Assembly (NCBI GenBank): GCA_010279815.1
Contig: QEOQ01000114.1
Span: forward strand, 636,255 to 700,254
DNA from: Brachionus plicatilis
Taxonomy: Eukaryota > Rotifera > Eurotatoria > Ploima > Brachionidae
DNA length: 64,000 nt
Reading direction: 5' to 3'
This document shows positions 31,558 to 41,989 of the stretch, piece by piece. The translations under genes and the position numbers were made by a program. The notes under the pieces were generated by a model. That model saw only the letters and a list, made by a program, of their open reading frames with translations. It ran no database searches and had not been told where the DNA came from. How positions within the stretch are numbered: the first letter of the stretch is position 1; each line of letters begins with the position of its first letter.

Positions 31558-32822
31558 GGCAACTTATGGTAAATCTTGTGGTCATCTTCTTCGTTTATCG
31601 GGAATAATGCATATTTTAGAAGAAGTTTTGAAAATTGTTGAAACTTTCTTTTAACTAAATGATTCTGAAAGTCCTGATGAGTTTAATTTTCGTTCTTTCT
31701 GTGAATTTATAAAATCACAAGAGTTAAGTAGCGAAATCAGTGATGGAACAGTTTTATTTGCATCTAAAATTAATAAATATTTCATTAATCAAAAAATTAA
31801 TATGGGAGCTTATACTGACCCACAATTTAATAGAGTTAATGTTGATAATCATAGAACTCCTATTTATAAACTTAACAGTGGGGATAAATTAGAAAAACAT
31901 ATCATTTTGATTGAAGGTTCATTGGTTAGCTTGACAAAGTTTACTTTGAAAAAAAATTGTTAAGTCTGATGATTTTTAAAAGGCAAAGTTATTTAAAGCT
32001 TGAAGAAAAAAAGATAGGTAAATACGATCCTAAGTATTTTAAATCGATTGCAGATAAAAATAAAGGGTGCCAAACCAAGTAAAGTTTTTATTAAAAAAGA
32101 TTTCAATAACCAAAATAAGTAGAAAAGGTAGAATTCATAAATTCACTGATATTTTATGAAATATCTATTAACCAATATCTTGAAAAATTTAACTGCTTAA
32201 AATTAAACGATTCAGATGATGACTTGGACGGCATAGCCTCGGATGAGTATCAGTTAAAACGTTCAATAAGTATATACATATAGTATATAAGCAAAAATTG
32301 AATAAGGATAAAAATTTGTAACCGCGCCTATCGAATTTTGTTTAAGCTGTAACAAATATCTTGTTATTGAGAATAAAAAAGAAAAATTGACATACAGCAA
32401 AAATCGGAGTTTAGTACCAAAAATGGTTGATTTTATAAGCCTTGCCTCTCATGTGATACTGTTTATGAAACGGGCAGATATTCTAAAAAGAATAAAACAT
32501 ATTTTTATCCAGAGGAAATAGATGGCACTTTAGAGTACAATTGTCTTTCATTCTTTTCATTCTGTGAGATTATAAATGGTTAGTCAATAAAGACGATCAA
32601 AGATCAAATAGCTGATATTTTTAATCGATTCATTTCATTTGAGTAATCATACAAGAAAGAAAAAAGTATCAAAATCATAATTTGAAGAAACATAAAAGCC
32701 TAGAAGAAATAAATAGTCAAATTTGTGAACAAACTTGTATAGTCAAATTTGTGAACAAACTTAGATTAGTATCAAGGTATAAGCATTAATACAAGCATTT
32801 CACAAAAAATCGATTTACATTC

Positions 32823-32895
32823 TATTTTATTTGTCTTTTTGGAAGACTAAATGAATTAAACTTAAAAAAGAAACTAATTTTTGAATGAGAATGTT
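32823..32895 (-). repeat. LINE-derived 75-bp block shared with 34761-34835
   Basis: TTTTATTTGTCTTTTTGGAA and the following ~55 bases recur almost unchanged at 34761-34835. There they lie inside a minus-strand LINE frame (FFFKFNSFSLPKRQIKW). This is a small LINE remnant near the right end of the 5-kb element. Confidence 0.5.
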
Positions 32896-33184
32896 TAAAG
32901 AAGTAAAAAATCTTTTAATTAATTCTTGAAATTCTCCCCTTACAGTAGATCAAAACAAAATGGCATAAAAACGTTAATTTAACACTTTTGTCAAATTTTT
33001 TAACACTTCCTTCTTTTATTTGATGAATATTTGGTGACTTTAATTGTTTGATTTAGATTTTCTCTTACATTGTTCCCACAAGAAGATCGACTGAATCCAA
33101 AATCCACATTTAGTACATTTGTCCAATGTGGTTAAGGATTAGACTCGTAGGTTGACGAGCAAAAAGTTAACTAAAAATCAAAAA

Positions 33185-33372
33185 ACCTCTTTAAAAATCA
33201 ATCACTAAACAATTAATTATTATAAATTAATTAAGCATTAATTAAGAAAAATTTCTCACTCTTTTTGCTGAACCGGAATCCCTAAACCAGGCTACGCCCC
33301 GTACCCCTTTGATTTTATAATCAAAAATAATTTAAATTTTAGAAAAGCGAACATTTATAGATAATTATGAAT
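33185..33372 (-). repeat. Right terminal inverted repeat of the 5-kb element
   Basis: Reverse complement of 28413-28601, including CCTAAACCAGGCTACGCCCC. It marks the right end of the element. Confidence 0.85.
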
Positions 33373-33541
33373 TTTTTTTTAAAAATTGAGAAAAAATTCT
33401 AAAATTAAATATTAAAGATTCCGTAATTTCTTTTATTAGTGAAAAAACGATTCTGATATTATAAAGTTTCTATCTTAGTTGTTTTTTCTTATTTTTTTTT
33501 CACAAAAATTTTATTAGAATGTTCTGAATTAAAACTAAAAA

Positions 33542-33854
33542 CACTAATGGCGTATTCTAGGTGTGGACGAACCAGTGTCATGTAGAGCAGACGAAAAGCA
33601 TTCTTACTAAGATTCTTAAAACATCTTCTAATTACTCCAATCATGCTGTTTGCCTTGTTGACTGCTGTGTTCACATTCATTGACCATTTTAAATCGCTTG
33701 TTACGCAGACACCAAGATCCTTCTCACCTTGGCTAACCGAGAGAGCACTAAAAACTCCATCCGTATCATGCATAAAATACTTGATATATTCATTATTTGA
33801 ACCAAAATGCATAATTTTACACTTTCTGCGGTTTAACTGCACCTCCTCGTCCAC
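33542..33854 (-). pseudogene. Inverted LINE RT segment
   Basis: The minus-strand frame runs from DEEVQLNRRKCKIMHFGSNN through EKDLGVCVTSDLKWSMNVN to LVRPHLEYAISV. This is the post-catalytic thumb region of a CR1/Jockey-type reverse transcriptase. The following codons to 33489 are host flank, not LINE. Confidence 0.75.
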
Positions 33855-34261
33855 ACCTAGAATACGCCATTAGTGTTTGGTCACCGCATTTGAAACAAGA
33901 TATAACTCGAATTGAAAAAATTCAAGAAAGAACAACTAAGCTTGTCGCTGGATTAAAGAACCTAACTTATACTGAAAGACTGCAGGCTCTCTCTTTGACA
34001 ACTCTAGAAGAGAGACGCGTCAGAGGTGATCTTATTCAAATTTTTAAGATAGTCCATAACTACGAGTCGGTTGATTTAAAATATGGTTTGAAATTTGCAC
34101 AGAAAAGTTACGCGACAAGAGGTCATTCGCTTAATATGGTTCGTAAAATAAGTAGAAAGTGTACACGACGAGACGCGATCACACCGAAGAGCTTAAATAG
34201 TTTCAAGGGTTTTTTGGATGTAAAATTGAATGGTAGCTGCCGAAGCTCACTTTTGAGCTAA
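33849..34261 (+). pseudogene. Sense LINE ORF2 C-terminus
   Basis: It resumes at LEYAISVWSPHLKQDITRIE and continues with RTTKLVAGLKNLTYTERLQA. It runs to TITPKSLNSFKGFLDVKL-like end codons and TAA at 34259-34261. The 3' UTR is ~45 bases and ends in CTACTACTACTA. The frame is intact, so the copy is young. Confidence 0.75.
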
Positions 34262-34664
34262 GTACTTCGGTACTGCATGGACGCTGCAGTTTAAACTACT
34301 ACTACTACTACTATAAAACTAAAAAGAAATTTTAATTAAAAATCTGATTATGCGTTTTACATTTGAAGCAACAGAATATTTTATAAATTTTAAATAAAAC
34401 TCTAGAATTAAATAAACTAAATTTTTAATGAAATCTTGACAAACCTTTAACTGAAATAAAGTTTGCAATCGAAAACTAAAAATTTCAATTGGAAATTTTT
34501 CTAAATTTTTTACTTTTAGCACTTTTTTGCACGATCTTAAGTTGAGAATTGTCGCTTTCCAAAAGACATTTTTCTAATTTAATCAAATGAATTTCTTTCA
34601 AATCGATTCGAATTTATTTTAAATCTAAAATAAAAAATGAGAATTATTTTTTTTATTAATTCAA

Positions 34665-35510
34665 TTAATTATTTTTTATTTTGTTATAAAAAATAAAATA
34701 GATTTTTATAAATGTATGAATGATGCAGAATGAAACGCATTCGTAATCGAAGGCGTTTTTCCATTTTATTTGTCTTTTTGGAAGACTAAATGAATTAAAT
34801 TTAAAAAAGAAACTAATTTCTGAATAAAAATGTTTTAACGGGGTTTTTCCCAATTTTTTAATAAAATCAAACCAATTTTGATTCCAAAATTTTTTAAGGG
34901 TCAATTTTATTTCCCAAGTTAACTGATTATATCTTTGTTTGGTCATTTGACACCGATTTTTTTGAAAATATCTTCTTAATCTCCTACGTTCTTTAATTTA
35001 GTCTACGATAAAGGGTGGAAGACTTGTTTTGAAAACTTTTTTAAACTGATATGGTATGCTTTTTTCTGCAGCAGAGAATATTATAGAGAATTTTTTAGTA
35101 ATTATTTCATTTCTTTCGTCAATTGTTACTGAAGAAGCCACAAAATTATTGCTTTGATCACTCATAACTAAACAAAAAAAATGCCAATCAGCTTTTTTGT
35201 AGTTCAACTTTTTTGATTGCGAATTAGCATTTATTAAGTAATCAAATGCTATAGAAATTTGAATTGGAAAATGGTCACTTGTCATATCCTAGTTCCTTAG
35301 AACTCGAAAATCAGTTATCTCGCTTAATAATGAGGATGATGTAAAGAACAAATCTAGAACTTCAAAATATTGTCGATTAAAGATATTAAAAGTAGGAAAT
35401 TTATCGTTAATGACTGAAAAATCTAGTTCATTAATTATTTTTTCCAATATGATTCGGTTAGCATTCTCTTCAAAGCAGCCTATTCGTTTTGAGCTTTTCT
35501 GTACCTATCT
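34665..35510 (-). pseudogene. LINE endonuclease and linker fragment
   Basis: Minus strand: GCFEENANRIILEKIINELD, FPTFNIFNRQYFEVLDLFF and ITDFRVLRN, then an in-frame TAG at about 35291. DMTSDHFPIQISIAFDYL follows, with the S-D-H catalytic end of apurinic-type LINE endonucleases. The linker continues to KKFWNQNWFDFIKKLGKTPL. A frameshift separates the two halves near 34990. It abuts a sense-oriented LINE 3' tail at 35511, giving the same inverted-5'/sense-3' layout as 33542-34313, so twin priming is likely here too. Confidence 0.65.
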
Positions 35511-35692
35511 ATCAAAATTTAACTAATTTAATTTTTAATATTTCTCTATTTTTTAACTTATTTTATTTTACTTTATTTTTTTTATTTTAAATCTTTATTC
35601 TATTTTATTTAACTTAATTTTGATTTTTTTTTTAATCTGAAGGAGTTTTAGCTCGGTACAGATACACAAATAAATAAATAATAATTAATTTT
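35511..35692 (+). repeat. LINE 3' tail (sense)
   Basis: A T/A-rich stretch leads to TCTGAAGGAGTTTTAGCTCG, GTACAGATACAC and AAATAAATAAATAA. It is shared with 15018-15190 (-) and 43240-43335 (+). Confidence 0.5.
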
Positions 35693-36304
35693 TAATTCTT
35701 TATTTTCAAACTTAAATAGAAGTGAAGTTTAGACTTCACTTCTATTTATATTAGAAGGGAGGACTGGGTCTTACAAAGTCTTGAATTTGGCCTGTTTCAA
35801 AAATATGAAATTTTCAAGTTAAGATTTTTACTTATTAAAATGTTTGAAAAAAGTTTAAGTCCTGACTTGCACTTGACTTGTGGCTTGTGACTTATATAGA
35901 AATCTGAATTAAAATAAAGGTCTTTTTAATTAATTTTTTAACTATAAATGATTAACTTTATTAAGATTAGTAGTAAATAAAGATTTGAATTAAAATAAAT
36001 AATTTAAAACCGATCTTCTCTAATTAATTATTCGATGTATTTTCATTACAAAATTTTACCAAATTTTACCATTTGTGTAATTTTACGTAAAATTTAGTAA
36101 GAAATGGTAAGAAATTTTGAATTTTAATTTACGCAATTTCGTAATTTAGCCCATTCTGCACCCTTTTAAAGCACTGTATCAAAAATTAAATTGTCATATT
36201 AAAAAATAATTGATTGTGAAATAAAGATTAAACAGGGTCGAGAGATTCGGGTGTGTCGTAGATTAGAGAACTATGAGTCAAAATTAAAATTATCAATTAA
36301 ACTA
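35693..36304. other. Intergenic with AAGTC and TTTACGTAA words
   Basis: Around 35720-35745 a perfect hairpin AGAAGTGAAGTTTAG / AGACTTCACTTCT stands out. 35840-35895 repeats GACTTG words, and 36050-36145 repeats TTTTACC and TTTACGTAAA. They look like stray terminal arrays without partners. Confidence 0.35.
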
Positions 36305-38058
36305 TTTATTAATTAAAAAATTTATCAATTAATTGTTTTAAATAATGCATTTATTTAATAAAATATCAAAAAAAAATTGAAATAAACGTTAAAATATTCA
36401 GACATTAGCTTAATTTTTTTCCTCATTAAATTAAATAATAATTTGAATTTTATTACTAATTAAAATAAAATAAATAAATTTTTATGAAAAGATATAAAAT
36501 TTTAGGAGATTTTTTAAATAAAATTTTAGGAGATTTTTTATTTGAAAAATAAATAGAAAAAATAATTTTGTTTACGAAATTTTTCGTAAAATTTTTGCCA
36601 AGCCATCGTAACAAATTTTTAAAGTTTTGAGTCTAAAGTTTGAATTTTTGTTCGTTCAGACAAAAAGAAAAGTAATTTAATTACAATTTCAATAATTTCA
36701 ACTAGACTCAGAAAACTCATTCCCAAAAAAAGTCCTGCTACACCTCCGATACTTGAAATCAGATCAGAAATAGTGGTCGTAGGCGACTCATCAACCATAG
36801 TGGATGCCAAACTTTCATAAAAAATATAAACAGCCGAAACATCTCCTGTTTCTTCAAGTGTTTGAACTGAAAAAGTGTGATCAAATGTCTGTTTTTCGCA
36901 TTCCAATGGACATAAAGGATTACATTCATCTATTAACTTGTCAATAGTGGAAAAAGTTGACCAAAATTGGTTATAGCATTCGCTGTACAAGTCACAAGGA
37001 TTCTTGTCAAAAATCGAAGGCATTAACAGCTCAGTGCAGTTGCATGTCAGGACTAATTTTTTCTGATAGCACTGTTCAAAACAAAGAGTCTGGGTGTAGT
37101 GTTCATTCTTGGACAAAATTAATTTGTACAATTCAGACTTGTGGCTATCAGGCTTTTCAGTGCTTCCATCACATTTACTATAAGGTTTGGGCTCAGACCT
37201 GGCAAATGTTCGTTTTAGACCAATATTTGTTGTAAATTTTGTTCCAACTAGGATCCCATTTACTGAATAGGGTGAACTTGTTTGATTATGAACAAAAATA
37301 ACACCGCCTACATCTGCTATGAATTCCTTTAGTCCTTCATGAATTTCAAAATTCAAATTCAGTATCAGGCCGTCTGATCTTTTACTGCGGTATGCTTTTT
37401 TTATGGGGACACTAGAGCCATTTTGCGAAAATCCAGAATTAAATGTGTAGCAATTTCCATATTCTGAATGAAAATAGTAAACAAATTCATCCAAATTTAA
37501 AGTTTCATCATTAAACCATTGTGCATAAATGAGCTTTTCTCTAGCGTCTCCATACATGCTTTTGTAACTGTGGTTCATCAAGCCTTGTTGTACCAAGCAA
37601 TTTCTGTATTCTATTTGAAAGTCATACCAATTTTGTGCAGAGGGGTCTAGAATTTCTGGACAAAATGACAAAAATTGCGCGCTTGTTTCACTAGTGAAAA
37701 AATTAATGTTGCAAATGGTGACCGCTGGAAAAAGTGTGGTGTACTCATTCTTGACTCTAATTTTTGTGGTCACTTCAAACTTTAAATATTTTGATATGTT
37801 TTGAAAAATAAGAAAACAGCAGCCAGCTGCAGACAACAGTGAACAAGCAACCCACAAGAGCTGAAGCGCCAATCTTGTTGACTTGAAAATATTTGGTATA
37901 CCATGGCAAGTTGATGAGATAATCCCGTCGAACACAACTTGTCTTATGCTAGCCGGTTTTTTTTTTTTGGCTGATTCTCCAATTTTCATTTTTTTTTCTA
38001 ATTTTTTTAAATTGAAGAATTTTGATTTTATTTCAGAGATGTTATTAGTTACGGTAAA
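36305..38058. repeat. Dispersed duplication, copy 2 (partner 11772-13490)
   Basis: Same gene and flanks as copy 1, same orientation. Coding identity is very high; the 3' flank has a short internal repeat (AAATTTTAGGAGATTTTTTA, twice at 36497-36541) absent from copy 1. Confidence 0.85.
36619..37989 (-). CDS. DEG/ENaC (acid-sensing/degenerin-type) sodium channel, copy 2
   Basis: 456 residues, the same length and architecture as the gene at 12052-13422. His-Gly is at 29-30, TM1 at 40-62, FPAVTICN at 87-94, the GMS filter at 423-425, and TM2 follows to ~443. The frame is open 24 codons further upstream, but ATG at 37989 matches the paralogue's start and is preferred. About 12 residue changes cluster in two places: after TM1 (RVKNEYTTLF against RLKEEYITLF) and in an extracellular loop (DKNPCDLYSECYNQFWSTFS against DKDPCDLYSECYAQFWSSYS). 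Intact motifs in both copies suggest both are functional, perhaps with altered gating. A minus-strand AATAAA is at 36542-36537. Confidence 0.9.
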   Translation of the reverse strand: MKIGESAKKKKPASIRQVVFDGIISSTCHGIPNIFKSTRLALQLLWVACSLLSAAGCCFLIFQNISKYLKFEVTTKIRVKNEYTTLFPAVTICNINFFTSETSAQFLSFCPEILDPSAQNWYDFQIEYRNCLVQQGLMNHSYKSMYGDAREKLIYAQWFNDETLNLDEFVYYFHSEYGNCYTFNSGFSQNGSSVPIKKAYRSKRSDGLILNLNFEIHEGLKEFIADVGGVIFVHNQTSSPYSVNGILVGTKFTTNIGLKRTFARSEPKPYSKCDGSTEKPDSHKSELYKLILSKNEHYTQTLCFEQCYQKKLVLTCNCTELLMPSIFDKNPCDLYSECYNQFWSTFSTIDKLIDECNPLCPLECEKQTFDHTFSVQTLEETGDVSAVYIFYESLASTMVDESPTTTISDLISSIGGVAGLFLGMSFLSLVEIIEIVIKLLFFLSERTKIQTLDSKL

Positions 38059-38409
38059 CAATGGGTTATTTAGGTATTGCTAGTCAAAGGATAAATAATT
38101 AATAATTTATTAGATAGATTAAAAATTAAATCTACAGTAAATACGAAAAACATTCGATTTTTTTTGAGTTTTATTCAAATAAAAATTTATATGATTTTTT
38201 CTAATTGTTTTTTGATTACTCAAAACCTAATTGCTGCATTTTAGCGACATGTCGTTACATGGTGGGCAATTATTTTCAAAATGACTGTTGTAAAAACATA
38301 AATTTTTAATAATCAAGAATAAAAAATCAAGAATTTTTAGGTTTTATTTTAATTTTTTTTTAATTTGAAAATTTAAAAAAAATTCATTTCAATCAGGGTA
38401 AATAATGGA

Positions 38410-38785
38410 AATTTTTATGCAATCCAACTTTTTAAAAAAAAAATATTTATGTAATCCAACTTTTTTGAGGGGAACATATTTTTTACCAAAGTTCTCATAT
38501 TTCATTAAAAAATTTTCATACATTGTGTCTACCGACTTGTCGCCAAGATAATTGTGCCAATCGAATTCATAGAGCTCATTTATCATTCTTTCGAGTCGAC
38601 CTTTTTTAAATGCAAATTTTCTGTTGTCAAATGCTTGTTTCTCTTCCTCTTTTAATGCTTTTTGTCCTGTTAAAATATAGTGACCACTTTTGGTTAAATC
38701 CAAAATTGGCTTTAGCTCAACTCCAATTATTTGATCCTGACAGTCTGTGATAATTAAATCAAGAGTATTCCCTGCTACATTTTAA
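38410..38785 (-). pseudogene. LINE endonuclease C-terminal fragment
   Basis: Minus strand: AGNTLDLIITDCQDQIIGVE, then a linker reading DNRKFAFKKGRLERMINELY and KSVDTMYENFLMKYENFGKK. The NTLDLIITD word and following linker match the order seen in the LINE at 10073-9630 (TNTLDLLITD, SRKLDYRNGKYSQL). It is another family member truncated at both ends. Confidence 0.6.
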
Positions 38786-39400
38786 GCGAAAAATTTTATT
38801 AATTACCGAATTTTATAATTAAAAAATATTCAAAAATAGAAAGACTTTTCTTATCTCTGATACCGATGGCTCAGTGATTGAATCAACCACCACCGTTTTT
38901 TACCTCAATATCCATTATCTTAAAATAAATAAATAAAGATTTAAATTTAAAAATATGTTCATCCAAATTAAATTAATCTTTTATTTTAGTTTTTTTTGCA
39001 AAGAGATTTCACAAATATTTATAGTAATAAAAGACTCAAAAAGCAAGTTTATTCAATTTGAGAATTTAAAATTATATTATTTAATTTAAATCAAAAGTAA
39101 TGGATATTGTAGAAAAAAACAGTGGTGTTTGGTCAAATAATTTAAAACTGATCTTTTCTTATTAATTATTCGATATTTTGTATTTTCCAGGGTTGTTTAA
39201 AAGTCCCAAAAAAAAGTCCAAGTCATTAAAAAACTTTTTTTTACTTGGACTTTTTTTTTTTTTTTCAAAGTCCAAGTCCTGACTTTAAAATTTTTTTTAT
39301 AAAAAAAAAGTCCCAGTCCTGAATTTTTTTTTAAAATTTTAATGAATTAAAATCGTATCAAAAAATGTATATACTCTTGGGTTGTCTAATGCAATAGATT

Positions 39401-39848
39401 TTTTTTATTTGTATATCAAGGATGAAAAAAGATTCCTCAGTTCGGAAAAGAATACAACTATTAATAAATAAAATTTATTTAAAAAAATTAATATTAGTTT
39501 TTGATTTCAATAAAGCACATAAAGAATCGGGCACAGTTGAACTTTTTTTTTTAAGGTTGAATAGTTATAAATTTTAAAAGTTTAATAATAGAATAATTGA
39601 ATAGTTGAAAAAATGTATTAAATGAAAACTTAAATTAATGAATAGTTCACACAGAAAGAATAAAATTATAATCAAAAAATGATAATTGTAAATTTGAAAA
39701 ATACATGAAATTGTCATTACTCAAAAATTTGAGTTTCAATAAACAAATAAATTTATTTTTAAAAATAAAACAGATTTATTAATAAAAAGATAATATAATA
39801 AAATAATGATATAATGATATAAAAAGTCTTAAAAATAGAAGAATAAAT
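39401..39848 (+). repeat. Copy of 28644-28943 joined to 29697-29846
   Basis: Near-identical to the interior of the 5-kb element but without the E4 insertion, so it is the pre-insertion state. It includes the small ORF (ATG 39422). Differences are a single base in the ORF, a T-run length change and a 2-bp indel. Confidence 0.9.
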
Positions 39849-40439
39849 GAAATTGAAATGAAATTAAGGCAATTTAAAGTTTAATGATCAATTTATAATG
39901 CTCAAAATGATCAAATCAAACTTAAACTTTTAAATAAATTGTTATTTCTTAATAGAAATAATGCAGAGATACATTTTTGGATTTGACATACTATGTTAAA
40001 TAAAAAAATAAAATCAGCAATATCAAAATGCACAATGCAGAATGCACACCATCGAAATGGCGCTTTTTAAAGTGAATAATTTTTTGCAGAATTTTGCATA
40101 TTTTACCTTTAGATTCATCAAAGTATGTTAAAAGCAAAAATTTATTCTATTAAAAAAATTAAAATTTATTTTATAGCCTATAAAATAAATTTTAATTTTT
40201 TAACTAAAACGGTTTTAGTTTGATTTGATCATTATGAGCATCAAAAATTGATCTTAAACTTCAATTTGCCAAAATTAATACTATAAATTTATAAAGCTTA
40301 TGTTTTTAATTTGAATAAATTATATTTATGACTTACTAGACCGCCACAAAAGCTACCTGGAACTGTAAAAGGAACATTTGGCCGCCGCATCAACTACCTG
40401 GAACGGCAAAAAATTCATGTTATTCGTACTTTTTTAAAA
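39849..40439. other. Intergenic, no gene seen
   Basis: A/T-rich. The stretch 39865-39925 and its approximate inverse at 40205-40275 (words TTTGATCATTATGAGCATC / GATGCTCATAATGATCAAA-like) form an imperfect inverted pair. Near 40344-40412 the words AGCTACCTGGAACTG and CAACTACCTGGAACGG recur. Confidence 0.35.
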
Positions 40440-40772
40440 ATATTTATTTCATTGACTTGACTTGACCTAAGACTTATGACTTAAAAACAAGTCTTATTAA
40501 AATAAAGTTTTTTTAAGACAAAAATTCGGTTATCAAAAAAAATTTTAGCAACCAGGAGAAAATTTAGGTGACCTAGGTTTACATATGGTCACATAATATA
40601 ACAGGCTAGACCCTTTTTCTCAAGAGTGAAAGTATTATAAAAATTTTTTAGGGCCATTGTGGAATTGAGTTGAAATTGAGCAATTTAAAAAAAAAATTTC
40701 TTTATTGACAAAATTAAAATTAAAGATAATAAAGTTTGTTACATAATAAAAATGAATATTTTATGTGATTAT

Positions 40773-41618
40773 TCAAAATAAATTAGAGGAAAATAATTTC
40801 GAAATGAAAAAAATTGCGAAATAAAATTTATAAGAAATTGTGAGCAAAATTGATGAATTAGTAGAAGGAGTCGTAGATGTTGCAGTAGCTGTTGTAGTTG
40901 ATGTTGTCTTATAACAATACTTGACATATTTGCTTGAAGTTTTGTTTTGGCCAATTTTTTGACATTTTTCTGCAACCGGAAATCGTTCTTTATAGCATTT
41001 ATAATCATTATAAGTGCTTATTCTAACTTCAAAATCTCTCTTTAAATCATCACCAGTGATGCTAAAAGAAGTTTCATTTACTTTATATTCAGTGCCTTTG
41101 GATTGATCTAAAAAACGCTTTTCTACCAAATAGTAACAAATGTCTGGTGCATTTACTGTTGATGGTCTTTTCCAACTTAGGTCTAATTTATTTTTGCCAG
41201 AACTGGCCGATAAATCTTGTGGTTCTCCCGGGCTGCCAAAGCAAGAAAATGATTCAATAACTTGTGCGTCAAAAATTGTATCATTATTTTTTATTTTGTA
41301 GCCTAAGGTAATGTTGTACAAGCTTAGAGGCTCTAATTTATCCAAAACGTAATTTTTGTAGGAATTAGTAGAATTAATATCAATGCTAAAATTGTATTGC
41401 TTCTTGCTTAAATCTGTTTGAGCTGTAATCACAATTTTGTCAAAACATTTTATTACGTCTTCATCCGATGCATTTGTTGATATTTTTATAAAAATGTTGA
41501 TTTTAGTCTCATCCACAATTGGTTGGTAGTTGTCCAAGAAAAATGAATTGTTCAGACATTGAGATCGAATTGATCCAATTTGAAGTAAAATTGCTATAGA
41601 AATTATTGTTTGAATCAT
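40773..41618 (-). CDS. Secreted or GPI-anchored fibronectin type III protein
   Basis: 281 residues from ATG 41618; an upstream in-frame TTG is ignored because the ATG sits directly before the signal peptide. Signal peptide 1-19 (MIQTIISIAILLQIGSIRS). Residues ~35-125 contain LEPLSLYNITLGYKI, an FN3-like strand pattern. A clearer FN3 domain spans ~129-208 (PGEPQDLSASSGKNKLDLSW, core Trp 149, closing FEVRISTYN). A Thr/Ser-rich stalk (238-256) leads to a hydrophobic tail (257-281) with no cytoplasmic residues, fitting a GPI-anchor signal. Several N-x-S/T sites and paired Cys fit an extracellular protein. Single exon; minus-strand AATAAA at 40706-40701. No orthologue recognised; a cell-surface adhesion or receptor role is only a guess. 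Confidence 0.75.
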   Translation of the reverse strand: MIQTIISIAILLQIGSIRSQCLNNSFFLDNYQPIVDETKINIFIKISTNASDEDVIKCFDKIVITAQTDLSKKQYNFSIDINSTNSYKNYVLDKLEPLSLYNITLGYKIKNNDTIFDAQVIESFSCFGSPGEPQDLSASSGKNKLDLSWKRPSTVNAPDICYYLVEKRFLDQSKGTEYKVNETSFSITGDDLKRDFEVRISTYNDYKCYKERFPVAEKCQKIGQNKTSSKYVKYCYKTTSTTTATATSTTPSTNSSILLTISYKFYFAIFFISKLFSSNLF

Positions 41619-41989
41619 TTTTTTAAATTCCAAAATTTATTATTTTAATTTTTATAGCTTTTTCTTATCTGTTTTAGATAAGAAAATGAACATGTTTTTA
41701 ATAACTCATTTTCCATTAATTTCACAACCAAATAATTCCAAATAAATAAATCAAATATTTTTTTTTTTTAAATTTATTGATAAATTGATTTAAATTTTCT
41801 AATTTCACCTCTTTTTGCCTAAAAATTCATTTAACATTAAACTTAATATTATTTATGTTAAGGTGACATTCAAATATAATTTACCGTTAACCCATATGGA
41901 TCGTAAATAATTCACAAGAACTAAAGCATTATTTAAAACTCATGCCTAGTTTTGTAGAGAGGAAGAACATTTGACGAGGCTGCATTCAT

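Larger units (their letters stand above)
29938..32640 (+). pseudogene. DUF3987-like primase/helicase-type gene, split and decayed
   Basis: After an acceptor-like TTTTAAG the first exon reads TVSILTIFSAGHPDNIVELV. Following a frameshift near 30035 it reads SSRADGFISRFLICCPEPVR and a helical stretch to LSETLIG. A GT donor at 30299 and a TTTTTTTAG acceptor at 31558 join in phase to ATYGKSCGHLLRLSGIMHIL. The order (VSI..G.PD, SRADGF.SRFL..CPEP, LLRL.GI.H) is what I recall for DUF3987 proteins, linked to viral/plasmid replication primase-helicases. Coding then continues past a stop (31645) with SFCEFIKSQELSSEISDGTV and broken frames to ~32640, including two CLSC motifs. The family call is from memory of the pattern. 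Confidence 0.45.
28413..33372 (+). mobile_element. 5-kb DNA element with ~190-bp terminal inverted repeats
   Basis: 28413-28601 and 33185-33372 are reverse complements with only a few differences. They include a G+C-rich core (GGGGCGTAGCCTGGTTTAGG, then GATTCCGGTTCAGC) that stands out from the A/T background. Outer edges fade into A/T runs, so the exact ends and target duplication cannot be fixed. Inside are a small exon-like ORF (28665), a split gene resembling DUF3987 proteins (29938-32640), and two nested array-ended elements (28944-29687, 30431-30806). Long inverted repeats plus a replication-type ATPase gene suggest a large DNA transposon. Confidence 0.7.
33542..34313 (+). mobile_element. 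5'-truncated LINE with twin-priming inversion
   Basis: A 12-bp target duplication TAAAACTAAAAA flanks it exactly (33530-33541 and 34314-34325). The 3' part (33849-34313) is in sense and ends in a CTA-repeat tail. The 5' part (33542-33854) is inverted. The same 28 bases (starting CACTAATGGCGTATTCTAGG) occur inverted at 33542-33569 and at 33849-33876, so the two segments overlap at the LINE position LEYAISV. This is the known signature of twin priming during target-primed reverse transcription. The perfect duplication implies a recent insertion. Confidence 0.9.
39190..40510. mobile_element. Array-ended element, AAGTC motif (E13)
   Basis: The left end, GGGTTGTTTAAAAGTCCC, is followed by repeated AAAGTCCAAGTC and its inverse ACTTGGACTTTT (39190-39320). 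The right end repeats TTGACTTGACTTGACC and GACTTATGACTT (40440-40500). The left word GTTGTTTAAAAGTC recurs at 50335, the start of a second copy. Between the ends lies the 448-bp segment duplicated from the 5-kb element. Limits are approximate. Confidence 0.4.

Noticed and set aside
37990..38061. Extended N-terminus for DEG/ENaC copy 2 from a TTG codon
   Set aside because: The paralogue has no such extension in frame and ATG 37989 aligns with its start.
41619..41633. Upstream TTG start of the fibronectin-III protein
   Set aside because: ATG 41618 places the signal peptide at the very N-terminus; eukaryotic TTG starts are rare.
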